In this document: positions 55,620-64,000 of the stretch, piece after piece | Position numbering within the stretch: position 1 is the stretch's first letter | Layout of the letters: each line of letters opens with the position of its first letter | NCBI GenBank assembly: GCA_017792405.1 | Contig: CP051231.1 | Span: 1,614,895 to 1,678,894 of the forward strand | Reading direction: 5' to 3' | Source of the DNA: Oceanicola sp. | Lineage (GTDB): Bacteria; Pseudomonadota; Alphaproteobacteria; Rhodobacterales; Rhodobacteraceae | DNA: 64,000 nucleotides | The notes under the pieces: generated by a model | What the model saw: only the letters and a program-made list of their open reading frames with translations | Databases searched by the model: none | What the model was told of the DNA's origin: nothing | Position numbers and translations under genes: made by a program

Positions 55620-56795
55620 CTAGCCCGTTGCCTCTTTTGTCTTTGCCATGGCCTCGCGGGCCAGTTCTCGTGCCATCTGGTCAGCTTGCAGCACGTTATC
55701 AAGGGTCATCATGTCATTGTTAAGGCCGGTTTGCGAGGCCATCCGGCCCATCACCTGCTCCACGACCTGCGCCATTTCGGCAAAGCCGATGGTGTGTGCG
55801 ATGAACCCGTCCAGCGCCGCCTCCTTGGCCGCGTTGAAGACCGCGCCCATCAGCCCGCCCGCCCGCATCACCTCCCACGCGAGGCCAAGCGCCGGGTAGC
55901 GGGCCGGGTCGGGCGCGGCAAAATCGAGCCGCCCCAGCGTGGCAAGGTCGAGCCGCTCTACCGGCAGCGCGGCCCGCTCCGGCCAGTTCAGCGCGTAGCC
56001 AATGGCGTGGCGCATGTCGGGCGCGCCCAGATGCGCCATCATCGCCCCGTCGCGAAAGCCCACCAGCGCATGCACTGCGCTCTGTGGGTGGATCAGCACC
56101 TCGATCTGCTCAGGCTCCAGCCCAAAGAACTCATGCGCCTCAATGACTTCCAGCGCCTTGTTGAACATGGAGGCCGAGTCGATGGTGATCCGCTGGCCCA
56201 TGTCCCAATTCGGGTGAGTGGCCGCCTCTTCCGGCGTGGCGCGGGCGATCTTCTCCAGCGGCCAATCGCGGAACGCGCCGCCGCTGGCGGTGATCACCAC
56301 CCGCTCCACCGCCGCCATCTCCTCGCCCACCAGCGCCTGAAACACCGCCGAATGCTCGCTGTCCACCGGCAGCACCGTGGCCCCCGCCTTGCGCGCGGTG
56401 TTCATCAACAGCGGCCCGGCACAGACGAGGCTCTCCTTGTTGGCCAGCGCCAGCGTGGCCCCCGCCTGCACCGCCGCGAGGCTGGGCTGCAAGCCCGCCG
56501 CACCGACGATCCCGTTCAGCACCAGGTCCGCGGGCCGTGCCGCCGCCTGCGCCACCGCATCCGGCCCCGCCGCAGTCTCCACGCCGCTGCCTTCAAGCCG
56601 CGCCGCAAGCTCTTCGTAACATTCGGGAAAACAGGTCACCGCCAGCGCTGCGCCGGTCGCTACTGCCTGCTCCGCCAGCCGCGCCACGTTGCGCCCGCCG
56701 GTCAGCGCCTCTACCTCGAAGCCGCCGCGCCCGATCAGGTCAATCGCGCTCTCGCCGATGGAGCCGGTCGCGCCAAGCAGGCTGACCCGCTTCAA
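55620..56795 (-). CDS. dxr: 1-deoxy-D-xylulose-5-phosphate reductoisomerase
   Basis: This 391-residue enzyme makes MEP from DXP with NADPH in the non-mevalonate pathway. The nucleotide motif GATGSIGESAIDLI starts at residue 8. LPVDSEHSAVFQAL, TASGGAFRDWP and HPNWDMGQRITIDSASMFNKALEVIEA are diagnostic. The start overlaps the cdsA stop by 4 bases. Confidence 0.96.
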   Translation of the reverse strand: MKRVSLLGATGSIGESAIDLIGRGGFEVEALTGGRNVARLAEQAVATGAALAVTCFPECYEELAARLEGSGVETAAGPDAVAQAAARPADLVLNGIVGAAGLQPSLAAVQAGATLALANKESLVCAGPLLMNTARKAGATVLPVDSEHSAVFQALVGEEMAAVERVVITASGGAFRDWPLEKIARATPEEAATHPNWDMGQRITIDSASMFNKALEVIEAHEFFGLEPEQIEVLIHPQSAVHALVGFRDGAMMAHLGAPDMRHAIGYALNWPERAALPVERLDLATLGRLDFAAPDPARYPALGLAWEVMRAGGLMGAVFNAAKEAALDGFIAHTIGFAEMAQVVEQVMGRMASQTGLNNDMMTLDNVLQADQMARELAREAMAKTKEATG

Positions 56796-57574
56796 ATCCG
56801 CACCTCGGGCACGTCGACGATGAGCGCGACCAGCAGCATCAGCAGCGCCGCACCAAGCAACCCGTCGAACCGATCAAACAGCCCGCCGTGCCCGGGGATC
56901 AGCGAAGAGCTGTCCTTCACCCCCATCCGCCGCTTCAGCGCCGATTCCGCGATGTCGCCCATCTGGCTGGCAAAGGCGAGCACCGCTGAAATCCAGATCA
57001 GGTCACGCCCGGCGTTGGTGAAGGTCAAAAACAGCGCGCCCACGCAGGCCGCACCGACCCAGCCCGCCACCGTGCCAGACCATGTCTTCTTCGGGCTGAC
57101 TGCCGGCCAGAACTTCGGCCCGCCAAGCATCCGCCCGGCAAAGTAGCCTGCCACATCCGTCACCACGACCACGAAGACCAGCCAGAACAGCCACGTGCCG
57201 CCATAGACATCGCGGAAGCTCACCAGCCCCCACCCCGCCGTCATGATCCCGAGCGCAAACAGGAAGAACGTCAGCCGCTCACGTGGCATCATCAGCGCGC
57301 CCACAATAGCGGGGGCAAAGAGCAGCAGCAGCGCCCAGTTCGCCTCATGCGCCAGCAGGCCCGAGAGCACCGAGGCGGTGATGGCCGCCAGCAGCATCGC
57401 GCTTTCGCCCTCCCGCTTGATCATGCTGGCCAGCTCCCAGATCATGACCGCGGTCACAAACACCGCCAGCATCTGAAACCAGATGCCCCCGGCCCTTATG
57501 CCCGCCACGCCGACAACCACCATCACCGCGCCCGCGATCACCCGCGGCGCCAGATCGTCCCACTTTCCACTCAT
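56792..57574 (-). CDS. cdsA: Phosphatidate cytidylyltransferase
   Basis: The ATG at 57574 overlaps the uppS stop (ATGA); a longer frame adds residues without support. This 260-residue multi-pass membrane protein makes CDP-diacylglycerol. The signature SALKRRMGVKDSSSLIPGHGGLFDRFDGL is at the C terminus, and SPKKTWSGTVAGW is typical. About seven membrane segments. Confidence 0.95.
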   Translation of the reverse strand: MSGKWDDLAPRVIAGAVMVVVGVAGIRAGGIWFQMLAVFVTAVMIWELASMIKREGESAMLLAAITASVLSGLLAHEANWALLLLFAPAIVGALMMPRERLTFFLFALGIMTAGWGLVSFRDVYGGTWLFWLVFVVVVTDVAGYFAGRMLGGPKFWPAVSPKKTWSGTVAGWVGAACVGALFLTFTNAGRDLIWISAVLAFASQMGDIAESALKRRMGVKDSSSLIPGHGGLFDRFDGLLGAALLMLLVALIVDVPEVRI

Positions 57575-58296
57575 GCCTTCACGGCTCCAAATCGCCTGTC
57601 CCGGGAGGCGAAGCCCCGGGTGATCTCTGCAAAGCACTCCGCCGAGAAGTCGGGCCAGAGCGTGTCGATGAACTCGTATTCCGCATAGGCCGACTGCCAG
57701 AGCAGAAAGTTGCTGATACGCGCCTCGCCGCTGGTGCGGATCACCAGATCGGGGTCGGGCAGCATGCAGGTGTCCAGAAAGCGGCCAAGCGTCTCGGCAT
57801 CCACATCCTCGGGCTTCAGCCGCCCCTCGGCCACCTCCACCGCCATGCGCTGTGTCGCGCGGGTCACCTCGTCGCGGCCGCCGTAGTTGAGCGCAATGGT
57901 CAGATGCACCTTCTCGTTGCCCGCGGTCAGCGCCTCCAGCTCGTCCATCAGCGCGACCAGCTTGGCATCCAGCTTCACCCGATCGCCGATGAACCGCACC
58001 CGCACGCCCTTGGCCAGCAGGCGCTGTGCCTCCTTGGTGATGTAGCGGCGAAAGAGCAGCATCAGCCCGGCCACCTCGGCCTGGGTCCGCTTCCAGTTCT
58101 CAGTCGAAAAGGCAAAGATCGTCAGATACTTGACGCCCAGATCAGGGCAGGCCTCGACGATCTCGCGCACCCGCTTCGCGCCCGCCTGATGGCCAAATAG
58201 CCTTGGCCGGCCCCGGCGCGTTGCCCATCGGCCGTTGCCATCCATGATGATGGCCACGTGCCGCGGTGCCGCCCCTTCGCTCGCCTCTGTCGCCAT
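57571..58296 (-). CDS. uppS: Di-trans,poly-cis-undecaprenyl diphosphate synthase (isoprenyl transferase)
   Basis: The ATG at 58296 follows GAGGAGGCC; upstream frame has no homology. The 241-residue product has the catalytic MDGNGRWATRRGRPRLFGHQAGAKRVR (about 19-45), TIALNYGGRDEVTRA and DLVIRTSGEARISNFLLWQSAYAEYEF of cis-prenyltransferases. It supplies the carrier lipid for peptidoglycan and LPS. Coupled to cdsA. Confidence 0.95.
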   Translation of the reverse strand: MATEASEGAAPRHVAIIMDGNGRWATRRGRPRLFGHQAGAKRVREIVEACPDLGVKYLTIFAFSTENWKRTQAEVAGLMLLFRRYITKEAQRLLAKGVRVRFIGDRVKLDAKLVALMDELEALTAGNEKVHLTIALNYGGRDEVTRATQRMAVEVAEGRLKPEDVDAETLGRFLDTCMLPDPDLVIRTSGEARISNFLLWQSAYAEYEFIDTLWPDFSAECFAEITRGFASRDRRFGAVKA

Positions 58297-58486
58297 ACTG
58301 CCGGCCTCCTCGCCGTGTTGCCCGTTCTGGGCACCGGCACTGCCGTCTTTAGCGCGGCAGGGCGGCCATTGCCAGAATGTCCCGGCGGCCGCCCGGATTT
58401 GCTGCGGGTCTGCGCGGCAGGCCGAGCCCGGCTCCAGCCCTACGCGCATCGCGTTGCAATCGGGTTACCAGATCCCTTCCGCAGGC

Positions 58487-59044
58487 TCAGACCTGCATGA
58501 TCTCGCCCTGCTTGGCCTCCAGCGCCCCATCGATCTTCTTGATGTGCGCGTCGGTCATCTCCTGCACCGACTGCTCCCAGAACTTCTGGTCATCCTCGGC
58601 CAGCTTGTCGGCCTTCTTGATCTGCTGCATCCCGTCCTGACGGACGTTGCGCACGGCGACCCGGGCGTTCTCGGCATATTGCGCCGCCACCTTGGTCAGC
58701 TCCTTGCGGCGCTCTTCGTTCAGCTCGGGGATCGGCAACATGATGATCGTGCCGTTCATCTGCGGGTTGATGCCGAGGCCGGAGTTCCGAATGGCCTTCT
58801 CCACCGCGTTCACCAAGCCCTTGTCCCAGACATTGATCGTCACCATCCGCGGCTCCGGCACGTTGACCGTGCCGACCTGGTTGATCGGGGTCATCTGGCC
58901 ATAGGCCTCCACCTGCACCGGCTCCAGCATGCTGGCACTGGCCCGGCCCGTCCGCAGGCTCGCAAACTCCGTCCGCAGGTTGGCGATGGCGCCATCCATC
59001 CGGCGCTCCAGATCGTCGGTATCCAGCTCAAATTCATCAGACAT
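58487..59044 (-). CDS. frr: Ribosome recycling factor
   Basis: A 185-residue tRNA-shaped protein that splits post-termination ribosomes with EF-G. The sequence [37 protein letters not shown] and the C-terminal REE-type helix ([32 protein letters not shown]) are diagnostic. It follows pyrH by about 110 bases. Confidence 0.96.
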   Translation of the reverse strand: MSDEFELDTDDLERRMDGAIANLRTEFASLRTGRASASMLEPVQVEAYGQMTPINQVGTVNVPEPRMVTINVWDKGLVNAVEKAIRNSGLGINPQMNGTIIMLPIPELNEERRKELTKVAAQYAENARVAVRNVRQDGMQQIKKADKLAEDDQKFWEQSVQEMTDAHIKKIDGALEAKQGEIMQV

Positions 59045-59152
59045 CAGCTCGTCCTCTTCTCAATCTGCCCGCGCTTCTATGCCAGCGCGCTTTGCATTTC
59101 CAGCGCCGTAGGGTTGGTGCAACCCACCGATTGCCCCAGCACGGGCGATCCC

Positions 59153-59890
59153 TCAGCCCTTCACCATCGTATAGGTGCCCTCGCCCGCCAGAATGCTGGT
59201 GAAGCCGCCCGGCTCGTCGAGGCTGAACACGATGATCGGCAGCATGTTGTCGCGGGCCAGCGCGATGGCGCTCGCATCCATCACCTTGAGGTTCTTCATC
59301 AGCACCTCGTCGTAGCTCACCTTGTCGTAGCGCTTGGCCTCGGGGTGCAGCTTGGGGTCCATGTCATAGATCCCGTCAACCTTGGTGCCCTTAAAGATCG
59401 CCTCGCAGGCCATCTCGTTGGCCCGCAGTGTCGCCGCGGTGTCGGTGGTGAAATAGGGGTTGCCCGTGCCGGCGGCAAAGATGCACACCCGCTTCTTCTC
59501 GAGGTGGCGCACCGCGCGGCGGCGGATGTAGGGCTCGCAGACCTGATCCATCGGGATCGCGCTGATCACCCGGGTATGGATGCCGAGCGATTCCAGCGCG
59601 CCCTGCATCGCCAGCGCGTTCATCACCGTGGCCAGCATCCCCATGTAGTCGGCCGTGGTCCGCTCCATCCCCTGCGCGGCGCCCGCAAGCCCGCGAAAGA
59701 TGTTGCCGCCGCCGATCACCATGCAGATCTCGACACCCAGATCGCTGACGCTCTTCACCTCGCGCGCAATGCGCTCCACCGTGGGCGGATGCAGGCCAAA
59801 GCCCTGATCGCCCATGAGCGCCTCGCCGGAAATTTTTAGCAGAACCCGCCGATACTTCGTTGCCGCCCCATCTCCGATTGCATCCATCAT
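59153..59890 (-). CDS. pyrH: UMP kinase
   Basis: This 245-residue amino-acid-kinase-fold enzyme phosphorylates [30 protein letters not shown]-type ([12 protein letters not shown]), [18 protein letters not shown] and [19 protein letters not shown] are characteristic. Two consecutive ATGs begin it. rpsB and tsf, which often precede pyrH, are absent. Instead miaA lies divergently. Confidence 0.96.
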   Translation of the reverse strand: MMDAIGDGAATKYRRVLLKISGEALMGDQGFGLHPPTVERIAREVKSVSDLGVEICMVIGGGNIFRGLAGAAQGMERTTADYMGMLATVMNALAMQGALESLGIHTRVISAIPMDQVCEPYIRRRAVRHLEKKRVCIFAAGTGNPYFTTDTAATLRANEMACEAIFKGTKVDGIYDMDPKLHPEAKRYDKVSYDEVLMKNLKVMDASAIALARDNMLPIIVFSLDEPGGFTSILAGEGTYTMVKG

Positions 59891-59975
59891 CGCGCTCTCC
59901 CCGGGGCCACTTGCATCTGGCGCGCAAAATGTCGGAATTTGCGGGCGGGTTCAACGGCGGATGTGTGCAGGCGAC

Positions 59976-60845
59976 ATGATAGACTGGAAATCGCTGGATG
60001 CCGACCGCCCCGTGCTCATTGCCGGGCCTACGGCATCAGGCAAATCCGCCCTCGCGCTCGAGGTGGCCGCACGCTCAGGCGGGGTGGTGGTGAACGCCGA
60101 TGCGCTTCAGGTCTTCGCCAACTGGCGCGTGCTCACTGCCCGCCCCTCGGCAGAGGAAGAGGCCGCCGCCCCCCACGCGCTCTACGGCCATGTGCCGGGC
60201 GATACCCCCTATTCCGTTGGCCACTGGCTGCGCGATGTCGCGCCCCTGCTGACCGGCGGCGCCCGCCCGATCATCGTGGGCGGCACCGGCCTCTACTTTA
60301 CCGCGCTGACTGAAGGGCTGGCCGAGATCCCCGAGGTTCCACCCGAGGTGCGCGCTGAGGCCGATGCCCTGCCCCTCCCTGCCCTGCTCGCCGCGCTGGA
60401 CGATGAGCAGCGCAGCCGGATCGATTGCGCCAACCGCGCCCGCGTCCAGCGCGCATGGGAGGTGCTCCGCGCCACCGGCAAGCCGCTCTGGCGCTGGCAG
60501 GATGAAACCCCGCCACCGCTCCTGCCCCTCACCGAGGCCCAACCCTTCCTCGTCGATGCCCCCAAGGAGTGGCTCACGCCCCGCATCGCCCGCCGCTTCG
60601 ACCTGATGCTGGAGGCCGGCGCGCTGGACGAGGCCCGGGCGAATCTGCCCCACTGGTCCCCCGCCTTGCCCTCCGCCAAAGCCATCGGCGCGCCAGAGCT
60701 GATCGCTCACCTGCGCGGCAAACTGAGTCTCTCCGAGGCCGCCGAACGTGCCAAAATTTCAACGCGGCAGTACGCAAAACGGCAGCGTTCTTGGTTCCGG
60801 GCGCGGATGCAGGCCTGGCAAAACGTCTCCGCCAGCGCGCTCTGA
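59976..60845 (+). CDS. miaA: tRNA dimethylallyltransferase MiaA
   Basis: This 289-residue enzyme adds the isopentenyl group to A37 of tRNAs. The P-loop [15 protein letters not shown] is at about 17-31. [24 protein letters not shown] and the C-terminal [12 protein letters not shown] (tRNA-binding) follow. ATG at 59976 is chosen over 59961 because it fits the usual N terminus. Divergent from pyrH. Confidence 0.94.
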   Translation: MIDWKSLDADRPVLIAGPTASGKSALALEVAARSGGVVVNADALQVFANWRVLTARPSAEEEAAAPHALYGHVPGDTPYSVGHWLRDVAPLLTGGARPIIVGGTGLYFTALTEGLAEIPEVPPEVRAEADALPLPALLAALDDEQRSRIDCANRARVQRAWEVLRATGKPLWRWQDETPPPLLPLTEAQPFLVDAPKEWLTPRIARRFDLMLEAGALDEARANLPHWSPALPSAKAIGAPELIAHLRGKLSLSEAAERAKISTRQYAKRQRSWFRARMQAWQNVSASAL

Positions 60846-61074
60846 CCGCAGCATTTTGGGGGCACGCTCAATGCCCCTCCCAGATATCGTCCCAAACCGG
60901 TGATTGCGCCGATTTCCTCAACAATCCGGCGCCAAAAGCTCGATTTGCACATTTCCAACATAACCCTTGAAAGCGCCCCCGCGCCTCGGCAATCATCCCG
61001 CCATCTGCCCGCCTTCTGCTCACCATAGTCTCGCCATTTTTAGCCATTTCGCCGTTTCAGGACCTGCTGCCGCC

Positions 61075-61914
61075 ATGCTGCCTCGCACCACCCACCGCCC
61101 CGTGATCGGCCCGCTCACCCCGGCGCCGCCCAAGGCCCCGATCGAACTCGTGCCGCTCGCCCGGCTGGCGACCGGCGGCAAGTGGCGCACCGAGGCGATG
61201 CGCAGCTACCGCACCCCGCTGATGCTCTGGTTCACCCGCGGTCAGGGCCGCATCACCGTGGCTGGCCTCACCCGTGGCTACGGCGCCCATAACGCCATCT
61301 TCATCCCGCCGCGCACCATGTTCGGCTTCGAGGTGACGGCGCAGGTCTATGGCACCGCCGTTTTCTTCAACGAGAACTCCGGCATCGAGCTGCCTGCCGC
61401 GCCCTGCCACCTGCGGGTGCGCGATGCGCTGGCTCAGGGCGAGGTCACCACCCTGCTCGAGTCGATGCAGCGCGAGATCGACGGCACCCGCCCGGCACGC
61501 GACAAGGCCCTCACCCACCACGGCGGCCTGCTCTCTGTCTGGATCGAGCGGCAGCACGCGGGCGCACAGGATACCGCCGCCGATACCGCATCGCGCCGTC
61601 TGGCCCAGCGGTTCACGGATGCGGTCGAGCGCGGGCTCTACACCGGGCAGTCGGTCTCGGAATATGCCGAAACCCTCGGCGTCACCTCCACCCACCTCTC
61701 CCGCGCCTGCCGCCAAAGCTGCGGTCGCCCGGCCTCTGCGATCCTCGCCGACCGGCTGGGTTACGAGGCCCGCCGCCTGCTGGTCGAAACCGACATGCCG
61801 GTGCGCCGCGTCTCCGAGATGCTCGGCTACCGCTCCTCGGCCTACTTCTCCCGCGTCTTCCACGAGCGCACCGGCCAGACCCCAACCGCCTTCCGCGCGG
61901 CGCGTAAAGCCTGA
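61075..61914 (+). CDS. AraC family transcriptional regulator
   Basis: The start at MLPRTTHRPVIGPL (61075) gives 279 residues; the longer frame adds 36 residues with poor support. An AraC-ligand-like beta domain (LMLWFTRGQGRITVAGLTRGYGAHNAIFIPPRTMFGFEV) precedes a C-terminal double HTH (QSVSEYAETLGVTSTHLSRACRQSCGRPASAILADRLGYEARRLL; RRVSEMLGYRSSAYFSRVFHERTGQTPTAFR). It lies 325 bases before the ABC transporter binding-protein gene, with repeated sites between, so it likely controls that operon. Confidence 0.9.
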   Translation: MLPRTTHRPVIGPLTPAPPKAPIELVPLARLATGGKWRTEAMRSYRTPLMLWFTRGQGRITVAGLTRGYGAHNAIFIPPRTMFGFEVTAQVYGTAVFFNENSGIELPAAPCHLRVRDALAQGEVTTLLESMQREIDGTRPARDKALTHHGGLLSVWIERQHAGAQDTAADTASRRLAQRFTDAVERGLYTGQSVSEYAETLGVTSTHLSRACRQSCGRPASAILADRLGYEARRLLVETDMPVRRVSEMLGYRSSAYFSRVFHERTGQTPTAFRAARKA

Positions 61915-62238
61915 CCTTGGGGCAGCCGCGATCCGCAGCCGTGCGCAGGCAAGTCGTTGAAATCCCGACAAAGCCCGAACCCCCCGTAATCCGTCGCTGC
62001 TGGCGCGCCATGTCGTTTTTGGCTCGCGCCCATGTCGCTTTTGTTACATGCTATGGCGGAAAGCGACATTGACGCGGGGCCATCGCTGAGGCCTCATTGC
62101 GTTATCGGGGGGATGCGGCCTGCGGGCCGGATTGCACAAGCAACGGCGCGCGAGATCAGGCCACCGCGCATCCTCCGGCAAAACAGAACAGGCGCCGCTC
62201 AGGGGCCGACCCAAAAACTGTGTCACAGGGAGAACAAG
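61915..62238. promoter_or_regulatory. Regulatory gap between the AraC gene and the binding-protein gene
   Basis: No gene is seen. The gap holds three copies of a CATGTCG-centred motif (62009-62069, listed separately) and a ribosome site AGGGAGAA before the ATG at 62239. It would contain the promoter of the transporter operon. Confidence 0.6.
62009..62069. promoter_or_regulatory. Triplicate CATGTCG operator, candidate AraC binding sites
   Basis: CATGTCGTTTTTG (62009) and CATGTCGCTTTTG (62031) are direct repeats 22 bases apart. AAAGCGACAT (62060-62069) is an exact inverted copy of ATGTCGCTTT (62032-62041). Direct repeats two helical turns apart are typical of AraC-family half sites, and the inverted third site could support looping or repression. 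Confidence 0.6.
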
Positions 62239-63888
62239 ATGACGCACCCCACCCAAGCCACCAAGCCGGTGCATGATGCCGCGCGGATGTACGCCGCCGA
62301 GCATCTCGACGGCAAGCTAGACCGCCGCGAGTTTCTGACCCGCGCCACCGCGCTGGGCGTCACCGCCGCCGGGGCCTACAGCCTGATCGGCGCCACGCCC
62401 GCCGCCGCCGAAAGCCACGGCATGGAGCCGCAGATGGGCGGCACCCTGCGTGTGCAGATGGAAACCAAGGCGCTGAAAGACCCGCGCAACTACGACTGGT
62501 CGCAAATGGCCAACTTCTCGCGCGGCTGGCTCGAGTATCTCGTCCAGTACAACGCCGACGGCTCCTTCGAGGGCCGCCTGCTGGAGAGCTGGGAAGCCAA
62601 CGAGGACGCCACCGAATACACCCTCAAGGTCCGCCCCGGCGTGACGTGGAACAACGGCGATGCCTTCACCGCCGAGGACGTGGCCTTCAACTTCAACCGC
62701 TGGTGCGAAAAGGGCGTCGAGGGCAACTCGATGGCCTCCCGCATGTCCTCGCTGATCGACGAAGAGAGCGGCGCTGCCCGCGAAGGCGCGATCACCGTGG
62801 TCGATGACATGACCGTCAAGCTGGTCTGCTCCGCGCCCGATATCACCATCGTCCCCGGCATGGCCGACTACCCGGCGGCCATCGTCCACCAGAGCTACGA
62901 CGGCGGCGACCCCGCCGAAAACCCCATCGGCACCGGCCCCTTCCTGCCCGGCGAAAACGAGGTCGGCGTAAAGCAGACGCTGGTCAAGAACGCCGATCAC
63001 ACATGGTGGGGCGGCGAAGCCTATCTCGACACCATCGAGTTCATCGACTTCGGCACTGACATGGCCGCATGGATGGCCGCGATGGACGCCGATGAGGTCG
63101 ACATGACCTACCAGTCCACCGGCGAGTTCATCGAGGTGCTCGATGGCATCGGCTTCGAGAAGTCCGAGGCCGTGACAGCCGCCACAATCTGCGTGCGGTT
63201 CAACCAGAGCAACGCGCCCTACGACAACGCCGATGTCCGCAAGGCGCTGCAGACCGCAGTCGACAACGCCGTTGTGCTCGAGCTTGGCTACTCCGGCCTC
63301 GGCACCGTGGCCGAAAACCACCACGTCTGCCCGATCCACCCGGAATACGCCAAGATCGAAACCCCCGCCCCCGATCCGGCGGCGGCGATGGAGATGCTGA
63401 CCGCCGCAGGTCAGGCCGACACCGAGTTCGAGCTGATCTCGATCGACGACGACTGGCAGTCCGCAACCTGCGATGCCGTGGCCGCGCAATGCCGTGACGC
63501 CGGCATCAACGTGAAGCGCACGATCCTGCCCGGCTCCACCTTCTGGAACGACTGGCTCGCCTACCCGTGGTCGGCCACCGAATGGAACATGCGCCCCCTC
63601 GGCGTCCAGATCCTCGCACTGGCCTACAAGTCCGGCGTGGCCTGGAACGAGGCGGCCTTCGCCAACGAGGAGTTCGACAACCTGCTCGCCGAGGCCATGT
63701 CGATCTCCGATGCCGCCACCCGCTCCGAGGTGATGGCCAAGCTGGAGCAGATCATGATCGACGAGGGCGTGGTCATTCAGCCCTACTGGCGCTCGCTCTT
63801 CCGCCACTACAAGTCCAACGTCCACAACGTGGACATGCATCCCACCTTCGAGATGCATCACTACAAATGGTGGATGGAACAGGCCTGA
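62239..63888 (+). CDS. ABC transporter solute-binding protein, peptide/opine class (SBP_bac_5), Tat-type leader
   Basis: ATG at 62239 with AGGGAGAA upstream gives 549 residues. The N terminus has a long hydrophilic part, then [15 protein letters not shown], a twin-arginine-like RR-x-F-L motif before a hydrophobic stretch ending in ATPAAAES, suggesting Tat export. The mature protein has SBP_bac_5 segments ([79 protein letters not shown]). These proteins bind oligopeptides, opines or similar polar solutes; the ligand is not predictable. The permease genes probably follow beyond the window. Confidence 0.9.
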   Translation: MTHPTQATKPVHDAARMYAAEHLDGKLDRREFLTRATALGVTAAGAYSLIGATPAAAESHGMEPQMGGTLRVQMETKALKDPRNYDWSQMANFSRGWLEYLVQYNADGSFEGRLLESWEANEDATEYTLKVRPGVTWNNGDAFTAEDVAFNFNRWCEKGVEGNSMASRMSSLIDEESGAAREGAITVVDDMTVKLVCSAPDITIVPGMADYPAAIVHQSYDGGDPAENPIGTGPFLPGENEVGVKQTLVKNADHTWWGGEAYLDTIEFIDFGTDMAAWMAAMDADEVDMTYQSTGEFIEVLDGIGFEKSEAVTAATICVRFNQSNAPYDNADVRKALQTAVDNAVVLELGYSGLGTVAENHHVCPIHPEYAKIETPAPDPAAAMEMLTAAGQADTEFELISIDDDWQSATCDAVAAQCRDAGINVKRTILPGSTFWNDWLAYPWSATEWNMRPLGVQILALAYKSGVAWNEAAFANEEFDNLLAEAMSISDAATRSEVMAKLEQIMIDEGVVIQPYWRSLFRHYKSNVHNVDMHPTFEMHHYKWWMEQA

Positions 63889-64000
63889 TCGGGCCCTACA
63901 GCTGAACACGGCGGCGGGGCCATCACCCGGCCCCGCCCCACCCATCCACACCGCGCCACCAAGAACGCATAACCACGCGCGGCCAGACAGGGATATTCCA
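63889..64000. other. Gap at the end of the window
   Basis: 112 bases after the binding-protein stop. GGCGGGGCCATCACCCGGCCCCGCC at about 63913-63937 forms a stable stem-loop, of the type often found between a binding-protein gene and its permease genes. No open frame identified. Confidence 0.5.

Overview
The window is high-GC chromosomal DNA from an alphaproteobacterium, most likely a marine Rhodobacteraceae (Roseobacter-type). Evidence for this is the ctrA/sciP cell-cycle pair, TrmFO, Usg, LpxI (not LpxH), FADH2-type enzymes, a GAAC-N7-GAAC type SOS box, and the gene order pyrH-frr-uppS-cdsA-dxr-rseP-bamA-skp-fabZ-lpxA-lpxI-lpxB. No rRNA, CRISPR array, prophage or insertion sequence was found; one tRNA gene (tRNA-Leu, anticodon CAA) is present.

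Region 1 (1-8.5 kb) is the most unusual part. The four cytoplasmic/membrane subunits of a branched-chain-amino-acid-type (HAAT/Liv) ABC importer (livG, livF, livH, livM) are interleaved with ten small exported proteins of unknown function in one translationally coupled array, where nearly every gene overlaps the next by 1 or 4 bases. At least seven of the small proteins fall into two paralogous families by eye. One has a conserved cysteine cluster near the mature N terminus plus a terminal G-T-C motif; the other shares a PALLTL motif and a C-x2-R-x2-L-x2-YLE tail. No solute-binding protein lies within the window.

Region 2 (8.5-12.1 kb) holds a tiny secreted 8-cysteine protein, a dense regulatory region (perfect CtrA box, 11-bp-phased iterons, palindrome), a dimethylglycine/sarcosine-dehydrogenase-like FAD-GcvT fusion, and a MocA-like nucleotidyltransferase. 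Region 3 (12.2-23.1 kb) contains three tandem, co-oriented RTX (calcium-binding nonapeptide repeat) proteins, each ending in a Hedgehog/Intein (Hint) domain plus a conserved tail of about 50 residues. No type I secretion genes are nearby. A gap of about 1 kb and the tRNA-Leu gene follow.

Region 4 (24.4-36.1 kb) carries envelope and housekeeping genes: a DUF6973-like protein, a lipoprotein, a YpfJ-type metalloprotease, YqaA, DsbB, Usg, GyrA, a LysR-type regulator, a DoxX-like protein, a DUF6614-like protein, an outer-membrane-like protein, TrmFO and GluQ. Region 5 (36.1-47.3 kb) has HisI, a NifU/SufU-like scaffold, RecG, LigA, CtrA, SciP and MnmA, then a membrane-anchored LuxR-type regulator with a Gly-rich repeat protein and a pair of small basic paralogues. 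Between the Fe-S scaffold gene and recG there is a 36-codon membrane-peptide gene, apparently behind an SOS box. It is followed by a string of hairpins displaying CCTGTCCC loops and a strong intrinsic terminator, so this is a candidate SOS-controlled small protein/sRNA locus.

Region 6 (47.4-59.9 kb, minus strand) is the conserved envelope-biogenesis cluster from pyrH down to lpxB, with no lpxD between skp and fabZ. Region 7 (60-64 kb) holds miaA (divergent from pyrH), an AraC regulator, three copies of a CATGTCG-type operator, and the substrate-binding protein of a peptide/opine-class ABC transporter whose permeases presumably lie beyond the window.
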